Positions 43,801 to 54,891 of a stretch of DNA of 64,000 bases are shown here, in pieces. The notes beneath the pieces were generated by a model. It was not told where the DNA came from. It ran no database searches and saw only the letters and a list, made by a program, of their open reading frames with translations. The stretch lies in contig OX243824.1 in the NCBI GenBank assembly GCA_945859605.1, positions 20,056,467 to 20,120,466 on the forward strand, written 5' to 3'. A program made the position numbers and the translations under genes. The DNA comes from Lumbricus rubellus (lineage: Eukaryota; Annelida; Clitellata; Crassiclitellata; Lumbricidae). The stretch's first letter is position 1, and every line of letters begins with the position of its first letter.

Positions 43801-46673
43801 TTGATTGATTTATTGATTGAGATGTTTATTGAGTCACCGAAACATTGGCTACAGATGTTACGAAAGGATTGGATTTGCCATTAATATTAGCTAAAAAAAG
43901 CTGCAGCTTAGGGCTTCATAGTCTGCAGGGGCTTAAACAAGTATATATCTTTTATCTTAAATGAATATTTTTAAAATTATATTTAGTATTGTGTCCAGGG
44001 TTTGCTATATAAAAATCTATGATAAAGATCAAGTCAGCCAAATGCTAAACTTGCTATCAAGTGCTTAACCCATTCCCGCCAGAATTGTTCTGATACCTAT
44101 TGGGTTAATCGGGTCACCCGCGATCCGGCAGGAAAGGGTTAATCTCATTCATTTGAAAGCACTTTTGTGTGTTCGTTTGTGAAGCTCGTCGTGTCTGGAA
44201 GGACTACTTTCCTGCTGTTGATGGAGTTGTATTTCTTATTGATTGCGCTGACAAAGAGCGACTAGCGGAGGCCAAGCAGGAACTGCATGTAAGCTCACTT
44301 CACGTTTGTCTCATTCTCGTTTATATTTCATTGTGCACGAGTTTTGCTATATCAATCAGAATTCCATCTATTAAAAATCACAAAATCAATCAATCAATCA
44401 AATTCTTTATCAAATCAATCAATCAAATTCTATATTGTTCCCAAAAACAAACATATAAATACAGTTAACAGCCAGTGAATAACCCTTTGTCCATGTGTAC
44501 AGACTGTCAATCATGTTTCTTTAGGTGTTTGTTTTTTGTTTGTATGTTATAGGCTTAGTTTAATTATAAAATGCACATAATAATGGTATTGTTTCTAGAC
44601 TTTTCTTGTTATTACCTTGATATCATATTTATCAGCTAATTGAACATTCTTTGCTAAGTAATTGATTCGATCGTTAAGTGGAGACGTATTTATGACTGAG
44701 TTATCTAATGGTGTGCCGTCAATTGAATGTGCTTCTTGTAAGTTGATGATGTGCACATTAAAAATTTTATTATGAAAGGTTCCGTATGGATCTCTATATG
44801 CATTCATAATGATTTTCTTGAGGGGTTTAACTTGCACATGTATTCCAAGAGTTGTTTATCTCTTTGCAAATCGAATCATCGATGTAACAACTGGCACTGC
44901 CCCTCCATTTTGCACAGAAAGTAATGCTCTTGGTTCCATTCACACGAACTGCAACTATGCAGAATCGAGCATCTTCTGTGATGAGCCCAGTGGTCTGGAA
45001 TGGGCTCCCACAGGAGCTACGTCTGCTTCCCAAGGCTCTTGCTGAAGCTTTTTTTAAATTCAACTCAGACCTGTACTTTTTGCCATGCTAGAGTCGGGAG
45101 TGTTTCTGAGTAGTCCCTTGAAGAGTCGCTATATAAATTCAGAAATGAATGAATGAATAAATAGTTAATTACTGTATGTGTACATGTTTTCGTTCTTATA
45201 ATAAGAGAAATAATTACCCGCATTTGACTGTGCGTTGGTTGTGTTTGCACCTAAATGTGTTTGTAATGAATTAGTTGTGCTGTATCTTGCCATGTTTTAG
45301 AGTCTTCTGTCTGATGAGCAGATTGCCAATGCGCCCGTCTTGATCCTAGGCAATAAGATTGACATACCTGGAGCGTGTAGTGAAGACGAAATACGATACA
45401 TGTTTGGCCTGCACAGCCTCACCACTGGACAGGTAAGCACGAATGTTCGGGAAAGTGACTTAATTATTATTTGTATTCATGGGCACTTGTTCTAGCGGTC
45501 CTTCAAGATATATTCTACTCAGGGGCACTCTCAACTACAGCATGGACACTGCATCAGAGTTTCACGCCGAAGCTCATGAGCAACGGCGAGTGAAGGACTT
45601 GCCCAGGGTCCCTACTTGGCAGCTTGAGGTGGATTCGAACCCGCAACAACTTTCCGGCTCCAAAGCACCAAACATATCACCCCAATTTACCTCCGTGAGC
45701 TATGCAGTCTTACATTGGATATCCAAGGACGTCGTCAGCTACGCTCTGCTGATAAGGGAGTCCTCTTGATTCCTTTTGCTTGTACTGCTACCATGAAGAA
45801 TCGAGCCTTTTCTGTGGTTGGTCCGGTGGTCTGGAATGGCCTTCCTTTTGAGCTACGACTACAGCCCTACACCCCGGGACTCTACCAGGATCGTTCCTTA
45901 CTAAACTTGTAACTGTTCTTTTTAGGCGTGCTGGAGTCGGGAGCGCCTCTGAGTAATTTTTTTTACTTGAAGGAGCACTATATAAATGTCCGAATGAATA
46001 AATGAATGAATCCTACACCTCCGCTCTCCACATCATCATCATCATCATCAACCAAGGGACCAGTGCCTGTAGGTGCCCGATGCCATTCTCGTTATTCCGC
46101 GCCAGGTTTGTCTCTCCAAGGCAGCGTGTGTCAGGTCCTGCAGTGGTGCTCCACACCATTCGAGTTTACTGGCATCAAGTTACAATCGTGTTTTTCTTTT
46201 GCTGTCAGCGCATCGCCACTCATCTGACAAACCCCTTCTTGGGGATTGGTGCCGCCCACATTAGCCAGCTCTTTCAGGGTTCCTGCTGGGCCTGTCCACC
46301 TCGCGAAGCGCCCAAGGTGGTGCTTCGGTCAAAACCTTCACCACTGATGGCTTAGCCCCAGCAGGCAATCCCCTACTTGGCTGTTGCCACCCCCCACCGC
46401 TTTGAGGTGTGGGTCGGTCTTTGGGGGGCACATGTTGACCATCATCTTTTATTTAGGTCTTGTTTATATTCCTAGCTAACATCAATGGATACACAAATCA
46501 TTGAAATCTCATGTTGCGGTTTACACGACGAGAGATTTGTTTTTGTTGTTACGCAGGGAACCAAGTCTCGCTCGGAGGTCGTACAGCGTCCAATCGAACT
46601 GTTTATGTGCAGCGTGCTAAAGAGACAGGGATACGGCGAAGGATTTAGATGGCTCGCACAGTTTATCAACTGA
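40846..46673 (+). CDS. SAR1: SAR1 small GTPase (COPII coat initiator), complete six-exon gene
   Basis: Exons 40846-40888, 41383-41502, 42719-42784, 44185-44288, 45301-45432 and 46557-46673 all have GT-AG borders and compatible phases, and join into 193 residues, the usual invertebrate SAR1 length. SAR1 is the Arf-family GTPase that inserts its N-terminal amphipathic helix into the ER membrane and recruits Sec23/24 to start COPII budding. The N-terminus [15 protein letters not shown] is the hydrophobic SAR1 signature, without the myristoylation glycine of ARFs. Exon 2 carries the P-loop GLDNAGKT. The switch-1 region HVPTLHPTSEEL spans exons 2-3. Exon 3 has DLGGH with the catalytic histidine, exon 5 has NKID, and exon 6 has [16 protein letters not shown]. 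No frameshift or missing key residue is seen. The start was chosen because it is the only ATG giving the family N-terminus. The introns hold LINE tails, a SINE and a tiny TTAA MITE. Vertebrate SAR1A/SAR1B cannot be told apart here. Confidence 0.97.
41383..41502 (+). CDS. SAR1: SAR1 coding exon 2 (P-loop)
   Basis: The acceptor is TTTTCAG. The exon encodes [20 protein letters not shown] and the start of switch 1, and ends after the first base of the switch-1 threonine codon. The donor is GTAATT. Confidence 0.95.
42420..42600 (+). mobile_element. CR1-like LINE 3' end
   Basis: An eroded coding end, then the tail GGTGTCGGGAGCGCTTCTGA shared with other LINE and SINE copies here. It is in SAR1 intron 2. 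Confidence 0.55.
42719..42784 (+). CDS. SAR1: SAR1 coding exon 3 (DxxG)
   Basis: This short exon encodes [21 protein letters not shown]. It carries the DxxG motif and the SAR1 catalytic histidine. The acceptor is GTGTGTAG and the donor is GTAATA. Confidence 0.95.
43105..43485 (+). mobile_element. CR1-like LINE 3' tail and flank
   Basis: The tail GAGTTGGGAGTGCTCCTGAG...GGGTGCTATATAAG ends in (AATG)n at about 43460-43480. The upstream part is unassigned. It is in SAR1 intron 3. Confidence 0.5.
44069..44138. mobile_element. 70-bp TTAA MITE (piggyBac-like)
   Basis: TTAA flanks both sides (44065-44068, 44139-44142). The ends CCCATTCCCGCC and GGCAGGAAAGGG are imperfect inverted repeats (10/12). 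It is in SAR1 intron 3. A similar single end, TTAACCCTTTAATGCCGG, is near 36962. Confidence 0.65.
44185..44288 (+). CDS. SAR1: SAR1 coding exon 4
   Basis: The exon encodes [19 protein letters not shown] and continues to KQELH. The RRVW(K/R) DYFPAVD block is diagnostic of SAR1. The acceptor GTGAAG is weak in its pyrimidine tract, and the donor is GTAAGC. Confidence 0.95.
44880..45165 (+). mobile_element. CR1-like LINE 3' end
   Basis: Coding remnant [20 protein letters not shown] (the family's ...AFSVVGPxxWNGLP block), then the tail GAGTCGGGAGTGTTTCTGAG and (AATG)n. Confidence 0.75.
45301..45432 (+). CDS. SAR1: SAR1 coding exon 5 (NKxD)
   Basis: Forty-four codons include [18 protein letters not shown], the guanine-specificity NKxD motif. 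The acceptor is TTTTAG and the donor is GTAAGC, in phase 0 on both sides. Confidence 0.95.
45473..45683 (-). mobile_element. tRNA-derived SINE (family A), diverged
   Basis: Shares the GTTTCACGCCGAAGC and GGTGGATTCGAACC blocks. It is in SAR1 intron 5. Confidence 0.75.
45690..46015 (+). mobile_element. CR1-like LINE 3' end
   Basis: [20 protein letters not shown] followed by NGLPFELR is the LINE C-terminal block. The tail GAGTCGGGAGCGCCTCTGAG ends in (AATG)n. Confidence 0.82.
46016..46440. repeat. Unclassified interspersed repeat
   Basis: Starts with (ATC)n and ACCAAGGGACCAGTGCCTGT; a shorter related piece is at about 42940-43030. Several short open frames are seen but nothing recognisable. 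Confidence 0.4.
46557..46673 (+). CDS. SAR1: SAR1 terminal coding exon
   Basis: The exon encodes [20 protein letters not shown] through to RWLAQFIN and a TGA stop. The [16 protein letters not shown] tail is near-invariant in SAR1 proteins. Confidence 0.96.
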   Translation, partial: GTKSRSEVVQRPIELFMCSVLKRQGYGEGFRWLAQFIN

Positions 46674-46963
46674 CATTCGGAACGCTGAACCTCACGGCTA
46701 ATTAATTGGCCTCCTCCTCTAATAATAATAATATTGATTAGCAAGTAAAGCAGCCCTTGGATAAAATATGCAGATTTAACTTTTGTGCTAAATCGATGTT
46801 ACTATCATTTAAAAGCTGTTGGCAGTTTTTTTTGGGGGGGGGGGGGTCATTGGTAGGTAAAGCTAAACCCTGTTTTGTAATAGTTGGATTGTTTTTCAGT
46901 GAGTCATTTAGTAATTGAGAATGAGAAATTTATTTAATGACTATTATTAAATTAAAATGATAG

Positions 46964-46969
46964 AATAAA
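46964..46969 (+). promoter_or_regulatory. Candidate polyadenylation signal of SAR1
   Basis: An AATAAA hexamer lies about 290 bases after the SAR1 stop, in A/T-rich sequence. It is the first canonical hexamer I noticed there. Its use is inferred, not shown. Confidence 0.4.
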
Positions 46970-47492
46970 CTAGTTTTTCTAAGTGAATAATTATTCTGTC
47001 ATTTTTTTATTGGCAAATGTCGTAATTTCCAATAAATTACGCTAATTTAAGCTTAACAATTACTAGATTGTAAGTTAGGGCACGGTACAGTTTAATGTAA
47101 TTGCCCACAACAACCTCATTAAGAATGGCTTATTCTATCATAAGGGAGGAGTCTTGAATTTAACGAAAAGTGGTAATAGTCGAGGTTAGAGTTGTTTTAG
47201 GAAATTGTACATTTCCAAATTATCCGTTTGCGAAATGCTTTGTCCTAAATTTTTGGGAGGGATACCTTTAGGTCAAAGTTACAATAATTGTCTTGGGTGG
47301 TGTCTGTTTTGTTTCCCCAGTTCCTGTGCTTGCATTTAGTGTTCTTCTGTTGATGCTGTTTCGACGATGAATAAAAAACTTTTCTGAGAGATCTTCCTAA
47401 AATAATTCTTCCCATGATGATCATCGAACTTTCTTCTGTTGTCACTCACAATCTTCTCATAGGAGCACATTGCACAGAAACTGTGTATTACT

Positions 47493-47820
47493 CAGGGCTG
47501 TATACGAGGGTATACACGAGTATACAGCGTATACTCGCCTCCGGGAAAAAACGGCATCGTATACTCACCTCGCAAAAAGTAGGGTATACGCTGGTAAAAA
47601 AGGAGGGTACAACGTACACGCTAGTAAATCAGGGTGCATGTGGCTGTTTAAGATGTATTTTCAAGCGAAGGACTTTTAAAAAAAGGTCATCAACTTTTTC
47701 GGACGGCGAATTGATGAAATTTCCCCAAGATTTTGACCGTCGGAAATTTTGTGCCCGAAAAAGATTGGATTTCCTCCCGGCCAGCGTGTATTCACCTCAA
47801 AATTTACCAGTTCAGCCCTG
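47493..47820. mobile_element. MITE with GTATAC-rich interior
   Basis: 328 bp. The ends CAGGGCTGTATAC and AGTTCAGCCCTG are flanked by GTATTACT and GTAATACT (7/8). It lies downstream of SAR1. Confidence 0.72.
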
Positions 47821-47828
47821 GTAATACT

Positions 47829-48745
47829 GTCTTGGAAAGCTGTTTATAAGACTTGTGCACGCGTGAATAGGCTGTCCTTAATTTTTCATAAGTTGCAGTG
47901 GTTTTATTGCTAAATAACTAATAAATTTTCTGAACGATTTTGCCATAAAATATACATACGTAATGTATTTACGAGAACTGACTTATTTGTGTCGGACTCT
48001 CGACATGCAATAGAAGCAAAATTCAGAAAGAGTTTTTTTCTGTGTGCAAATGTTGCAGATGTAACTACCGTCTTAATACAATTCAATCCTTTTGCTTCAT
48101 AACGGACGATTTTCGTGCATCATATGCCCAGCTAGTATTTTTACTGTGATGTATAGCTAATATAACTTTCCTAGTATTCTTTTTATGCCTATGCGGCTGT
48201 GGTGTAATGACTTGCCGCCAACACTTTAGTTTTTTTTAACCGCATGGCAATTGTTGACCATTGGCACCCAAGCAAGCCATGATGTGGCAAGCCATGATGT
48301 GCAAGCCATGATGTGGCAAACTATGCCCCGGCAATCAACTAAGCGACTTGTCACACGCTGTAAGTCTTGACTTAACTGCTGTTGGTGGATGTGTTACTGG
48401 ATTGTTTGTCTTTTATGCTTGGCTGTTTTCGTTGGATTAGGGTACTCTCTTCATCATTGTCAAAATCTTCTGTCGTTTCTTTTCTAAAGCAGCGCCATAA
48501 GTTGAAACTGTGTGTGCTACGGCGGCGCTACAGAAGTTACTAGATTGTAGAGTTATTAAATTGGCAGTCTGTTGATATATCGATATTACGACAATTAATA
48601 TCGTTCGAGATCATCATAGTACTGTTTTGCTGTTGTAAAAGCTGTCTTTTCTTGTCTGTGTTATAAAACCCATAATAAGGAAAGTTTCATTTTAGTTTTG
48701 CTTTCAATCCGTTTACATGTATGTTGCTAGTTTCAAGCAAGTAAG
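47829..48745. other. No gene recognised
   Basis: A/T-rich. It has a triplicated GCAAGCCATGATGTGGCAA motif at about 48272-48320. Confidence 0.4.
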
Positions 48746-48749
48746 TAAG

Positions 48750-48900
48750 TAGGCTTTTAATAAACGGCACCTCCCAAACTGTTCTTGGTTTCACCAACTG
48801 TAGAGTACTGGGGTTTTTTTTGCTTGGCCTGGCAGGGAGCACCTCCGAGTAGTGATCTTGAAGGGATGGTATATAAATTCTGATTGATTGATTGATTGTG
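48750..48900 (+). mobile_element. LINE/SINE 3' tail
   Basis: GCAGGGAGCACCTCCGAGTA...GGGATGGTATATAAATTC followed by (TGAT)n. The 5' part is too eroded to assign. Confidence 0.5.
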
Positions 48901-48979
48901 ATGCAGACATAGCATGGCTGCATGGAAATAAGAGGAGGCAGGTTCTTACTTTTTATATACTTGACCAATGACAAGGATG

Positions 48980-49190
48980 TGGGGCACGGTGCTGTAGTGG
49001 TGGCGTCGTTGCCTTGGAGCCAGAAGGTTCGAGGTTCGAATCCATCTCGCCACGTAAGGACCTTGGGCAAGTCCTTCGCTCACAATTGCTCATCTCTTCA
49101 GCGTAAAACTCCGATGCAGTGTCCGCTCTGCATTCAGAAGCGCCTCTGAGTAGTGAGAGCTTGAAGGGGCGCTATAACAAGTGCACATAC
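48980..49190 (+). mobile_element. tRNA-derived SINE (family A)
   Basis: Plus-strand copy with GGTTCGAATCCATC as B box and tail GCGCCTCTGAGTAGTGAGAG...GCGCTATAACAAGTGCACAT. Confidence 0.85.
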
Positions 49191-49549
49191 AAGCAATAAT
49201 GTATTACGATATTGCCAATGATCTGCCATGCTTGAATCATGTATGTCTCCCAGAGTTACCTCCTCATGAATTTAAGTCTGATTTATGCATCCCTGTTTGC
49301 AGGTCAAACACTCACAGTTTACAAAGTACGCAGGCAGTTGATGTTAAATGTTACTGTTGTTGATTCACGAAAAGCCCCAAATGGACCATTATGTATTAGC
49401 AGCTGCAGCATGCCATGAGCACTACTGATGCTTGCTTGCTTCACAATAATGAACTGTTCTTCAAATGGCTGTTACTAGTAAAAGTTCATTCAATATAAGA
49501 AATACAAGCAGTGCCCTATAATGACCTGTTAGCACTGTACATATTGTTG

Positions 49550-49800
49550 TCACCAACTGATATGGTAATGTTATCACCAACTGATATGGTAATGTTATCA
49601 CCAACTGATATGGTAATGTTATCACTAACTGATATGGGTAATGTGTGTTGTCACTAACTGATATGGTTAATGCTATCGCCAACTGATATGGTTAATGCTT
49701 TCACCAACTGATATGGTTATGTTATCACTAACTGATATGGGTGATGTATGTTATCACCAACTGATATGGCTAATGCTATCGCCAACTGGCATAATACTGT
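49550..49800. repeat. 22-28-bp tandem array (CACCAACTGATATGGTAATG)
   Basis: About ten units with length variants. No gene within. Confidence 0.9.
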
Positions 49801-50074
49801 TATAACCCTCCCCAAAAACAACCCCACCCCCCATAAAATTGCTTCCTTTCAATGCTTCTGACCCTGATGCTCGCATGCATATCGTAATAATTATGCAGCA
49901 GACATAAATACCTCAGAGCAGCTCTAGGAACGGCTTCACTTCGGCTTGACTGACAGACCATCAGATTCATCACACCTGTTGCGACCTGAAAGCGGCGGCC
50001 GTGCGTGAGTGCTTTAGAGTGGCTCTCAAGTGATATTACGTGGCTATTGAACATTATATATGGATAATATGGTG

Positions 50075-50113
<39 letters not shown>

Positions 50114-50899
50114 AGTGCACCGTGTATATATATGTATATATGTGTGTATATATGGTGCACAATAATAGGCCTATAGTTCATATAAGCCATATAGGTACAA
50201 ACATGCAGACGGTATAAATTATTGATTGACCTGTTATAGTACCTAGGCTATGAACCTACACGCACACAGACACGCAAATATATATATATGTATATATATA
50301 TATATGTAATATGCACTTATATACTCATCTGCTAATAAACATGCAAAGGCAGACACTTCAACGTAGCCTATAATAATAATCCAGACATGTATTATTATTA
50401 TTGCCTACGCCCTAAGGGTTCCGAGGCGCGTACGTTTATGGCCATGGTGCCTGTTAGGCTACAATAATATTATTGCCTTATACTTATAGGCTGTCAATTA
50501 AACGTGTACAACTGTACACTATGAAATGGTATTAAATGCAATGACACATAGTACTGTACGGTAATGTATGATGACATTGTAACGGAACATTTATAGTTAC
50601 ACATTATATACAATGCCTTCCAGAGCTTCAAAAGACATGATGGTTTGAATGTGACAGTAAACTATAGAACGACAAAGGAAAGATGGATACGGAGAAAGAT
50701 GCTCGTGAATAAGCTGGTGCCCTGCGCTTGGCTTTCGAGTGGAGCTCTAGAAATTTGAAGATTACGATTACTAAAGACAGTTCATGGTGTGGCCAACTTT
50801 TGGATAGAGGATGGCCAGAGATAATGCGACAGACTTATTTAGGCCTAGACTTCAGATTATGTAGGCCCACGCGTGATATACATCCCGTGTGATATTAAG

Positions 50900-51492
50900 T
50901 GTGTGTGTGTGTGTGTGTGTGCATGCGTGGGTGTCTGCCTGTGTGCTCGTGTGCAAACTGCATGTATGTGTGTGCATGTGTGTGTATGTATGACATAACT
51001 GTATGTGTGTGTTTGTTAGTCTGTGTGTGTGTGCTTGTGTGTGTGTGTGCTTGTATGTGTGTGTGCGTGTGTGCGTGCGTGTGTCTGTGTGTGCGCGCAT
51101 GTGCAAACTGTGCATGTGTGTGTATGTGTGTTCATGTATGTGTTTATATGTGCGTGTGTGTGTGCGTGTGTATGTGTGCATATGTGTGTATGTGCATATA
51201 TGTGTGTGTGCGTGTGTGTATATGTGTGTGTGCGTGTGTGTGTATGTGTGTGCATGTATGTGTGCGTGTGTATGCGTGTGTATGTGTGTGCGTGTATGTT
51301 TGTGTGTGTAGGTGTGTGTGTGTGTGTGTGTGCATGTATGTGTGTGTGTGTGTGCATATGTGTGTGTATGTGTGTGCATGTATGTGTGCGTGTGTATGCG
51401 AGTGTATGTGTGTGGGTGCATGTATGTGTGCGTGTGTATGCGTGTGTATGTGTGTGTGCATGTATGTGTGCATCTGTGTGTGTGTGTTGCAG
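50900..51492. repeat. Long (GT)n-rich tract
   Basis: About 590 bp of alternating purine-pyrimidine GTGTGT/GTATGT with GCGTGTG variants. Its peptide-like frames are artefacts. Confidence 0.93.
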
Positions 51493-51555
51493 TGTTGATG
51501 GTGCTTGGTCTTGTAGGTTATCGACGTGAAGGTTTGCTGACAGCAGAACCATCTC

Positions 51556-51564
51556 TTGAATTGC

Positions 51565-51632
<68 letters not shown>

Positions 51633-51640
51633 CTGTTGCC
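51556..51640. repeat. (TGC)n trinucleotide tract
   Basis: Interrupted CTG/TTG repeats, followed at 51675-51840 by a (GAG/GGA) purine tract. Confidence 0.92.
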
Positions 51641-51674
51641 TTGCGTTTGTCTATCGACGTTGGTGGCAAAATAA

Positions 51675-51842
51675 GCAGGAGCTAGGAGGACGAGGAGAAG
51701 AGGAGGAGGAGGAAGAGGAGGAGGACGATGAAGAGGAGTACGAGGGGAAGAGGAGGAGGAAGAAGAAGAGGAGGAGGAGGAAGAAGAGGAGGAGGACGAG
51801 GGGAAGAGGGGGAAGAGGAGGAGGAGGAACGGGGAGAGGGAT
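51675..51842. repeat. Polypurine (AGGAGG)n tract
   Basis: About 165 bases almost free of pyrimidines on the plus strand. Confidence 0.9.
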
Positions 51843-51899
51843 AAAAGAAATTGGATCACTAGGGTGTCGTTTTGTTCTGCCAACGATTTCTTCTGCACC

Positions 51900-52677
51900 G
51901 AGAAAAACTAAGCTGGCTGGCACTGACCACCACCACACGCACATTACGCGACCATTTATATAGGCATCCATTGTGTATGATATTATATTGAGGATTATTC
52001 CATTGTACATTGTACAATGTACATGTACATTGCACATGCATGAACTGAACTGATATACTATACGAAACTTTATTGATCACCACCAGTCTCAACCGTACAA
52101 GCACGTGTGTAGGGGAGGATGGGGTAAGTAGGGTCAGGTATCGTTTTTGCCGTCTTTTGCAGATCGTCTATGGCCAATTGGCCATTACTTTATACACAGT
52201 CTTCTACTAAGCCGAGGATTCTGTGTCACATTGAAAACCCACAAGGAACCAATTGAACTGATTGCACAAGAATTCTAGAGTTGTCGTGCTACCCAATCAA
52301 AATGAATCTGTTAAGGAGATGCGTGCCTGCATTACAAATGCGGTTGCATTCGAATCGTTTGTCAAGCGCCTGACTAATTAATTGATCTTGGTTTAATTAA
52401 TGTTTATGAGACAATTAAGAAGATTATTATATTATAATTATTTATTATTGCATTCGAAGAGATCGTTCGTCTAAGTATTATGCTCATCAGAATCTAGTAA
52501 GTAAATGTGACTAGGCCTATATAAGGTATGTAGCCTAGTTCTTACTTGCATGCATGCATACATGCATACGTGCATACATACATAAATGTCATACATACGT
52601 GTACATAATTATATACACACAATGTCATATGCATCATACATGCATGAATTTGATACATGTATAATTGTATATATATA
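51900..52677. other. No gene recognised
   Basis: Contains a small palindrome TGTACATTGTACAATGTACA at about 52003-52025 and scattered CATACATG motifs. No open frame of interest. Confidence 0.4.
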
Positions 52678-53884
52678 CAGGGTGGGCCAAAAGTATTTGT
52701 TCAACTTTGAAGACCTAAAACTTAGGCAGTTTAGCAAGTAAGTGTATGCTTAATGCATCAAATTAAAGGTCGTTATATCAGCTATAAGTCCGACAAATTT
52801 CATTACGGTAGCTTGCACTACGCGCCATATAATTATTGTGCACCGCACGTACCTTGTTTTCTGATGTAAACAATAATTTCATCATTGCGCCGTTAACAGA
52901 ACATGACAGGACTTTGATTCGAATTTTAAGAATTGAAGAACATTTAAATGCATATCAAACGGTGAATGAATTTCCTGCTATAAACTGTAGTAAAACAATC
53001 TCAACCGATTAATTAGACAAATTGACGCGAGTGCAAGTTCTAAACTTAAACCTGTTACTGGCCGTCCTCGATCGTTCGGCACGTATCGCTGACAACATCG
53101 CTCGTGTAGCTGAATTGATCTGTAGCCAACGTTCCTGAGTTCATCGAACCACATAACTGGCCGCCTGATAGCCATGACTTAAACCCCGTTGATTACTCAA
53201 TCTGGGGTGCTTTGCAGCAACGGGTTTATTGTGAACGGATAGTAAACGTCGAGCATCTGAAGCGCGTCATCACTCGTTGTTGGACTGAGATCAGCCAGGA
53301 ACTCATCAATGGAGCCATAGATCAACGGGCACGTCGCATTCATGCAGTCATTCGAGCTTGTGGAAGACACATTGAATATTTATTTGACTAAATAATTCTT
53401 GAATTTCTTAATGGCTATCAACAATGCAAACTTGCAAAGACTAATTTTCCAAGTTTTGTGTTTTGCAAGATAGACGATTTAAAATCATTGTAAACTGACA
53501 CATATTCAGTACAGTAGTTTTACGCAATTATTATTAAAGTTAAAAATGTAAACTTTTGACCAGTTGTAGCTGATATAACGACCTTTAATTTGATGCATTA
53601 AACATACACTTACATGTACTTGCTAAACTGCCTAAGTTATAGGCTTTCAAAGCTGTCATCTTCTGTTAACGGCGCAATGATGAAATTATTGTTTACGTCC
53701 GGAAACAAGGTAGGCGCGGTACACAATAATTATATGCCGCGTAGTGCAAGCTACCGTAATGAAATTTGTCGGACTTATAGCTGATATAACGACCTTCAAT
53801 TTGATGCATTAAGCATACACTTACTTGCTAAACTGCCTAAGTTTTAGGCCTTCAAAGTTGAACAAATACTTTTGGCCCACCCTG
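52678..53884. mobile_element. Tc1/mariner-like element with decayed transposase
   Basis: 1207 bp, ends CAGGGTGGGCCAAAAGTA and its inverse, TA on both sides. The long inverted repeats are ~220 bp, and part of the right repeat is duplicated internally (about 53565-53660). The plus-strand remnant 53120-53390 reads IEPHNWPPDSHDLNPVDYSI and then WGALQQRVYCERIVNVEHLK, the C-terminal DDE segment of the superfamily; the N-terminal part is missing. Confidence 0.85.
53120..53392 (+). pseudogene. Tc1/mariner transposase C-terminal remnant
   Basis: About 90 codons include the WPPDSHDLNPVDYSIWG motif that carries the last catalytic acidic residue (Asp in LNPVDY). No start and no upstream catalytic domain are found between the inverted repeats. 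Confidence 0.8.
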
Positions 53885-54144
53885 TATATACATACATGCA
53901 TATGTGCATAATTAGGGATACATGCATACATACATACATACATACATACATACATACATACATACATACATACATACATACATACATACATACATACATA
54001 CATACATACATACATACATACATACATACATACATACATACATACATACATACATACATACATACATACATACATACATACATACATACATACATACATA
54101 CATACATACATACATACATACATACATACATACATACATACATA
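53885..54144. repeat. (CATA)n microsatellite
   Basis: Begins at the right end of the mariner-like element. Mostly pure CATA. Confidence 0.95.
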
Positions 54145-54335
54145 GCGTACTCACCCAATCACCTATCAACCCACTTGCTCACTCACTCACTCTCTGCGTA
54201 CCTGTATGTACATGTACAACAACCAGCATGGGCCTACAGGCCCTACATACATCCGTATCCGCATGCGTACATTCATGAATAGGCCTACATGCATACCAAG
54301 CATACCTGCATACATTAATTCCTACATTCCGGCTG

Positions 54336-54336
<1 letters not shown>

Positions 54337-54367
<31 letters not shown>
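54337..54367. repeat. (CA)n microsatellite
   Basis: About 15 CA units. Confidence 0.9.
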
Positions 54368-54370
<3 letters not shown>

Positions 54371-54680
54371 TACAGGTCATATCATTGTCAATTGCGCACA
54401 GTCCTATATTTTCATAGCCATAAATTATTAGTCGAGACTCGATATCAATTATCATCGACAGAGGTCAGGCGTCTCTTTTGTCCAACTGACGGATGTTGGT
54501 CTAAAATGAAAGCCAATTCAATATTATGTCGCCTTTGTTGGTCGCCAGGAAGGGGAGAGGGGCTCAATGCACGTGTCATAGAAAGGGGAGTAGGGGACAC
54601 TGTGCACCATGCTTTCACCCATTCATCCTTTCACACTATCCATATAGGAATGTTCCGTGAACAAAGTGCTTTGTTTGTTT

Positions 54681-54891
54681 GTATGTGCACTTGTTATAGC
54701 GCCCCTTCAAGCTCTCTCTACTCAGAGGCGCTCCCGATGCAGAGCGGACACTGCATCGGAGTTTCACGCCGAAGCGCTGAGCAATTGTGAGTGAAGGACT
54801 TGCCCAAGGTCCTTACGCGGCCAGGTGGATTCGAACCTCGGACCTTCCGGCTCCAAGGCAACGACGCCACCACTACACCACCGCGCCCCAC
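54681..54891 (-). mobile_element. tRNA-derived SINE (family A)
   Basis: Near-full-length copy. The head GGGGCGCGGTGGTGTAGTGG is read on the minus strand. Confidence 0.85.

Noticed and set aside
50852..51674. Cys/Val- and His/Thr-rich frames in the GT tract
   Set aside because: They are translations of the dinucleotide repeat.
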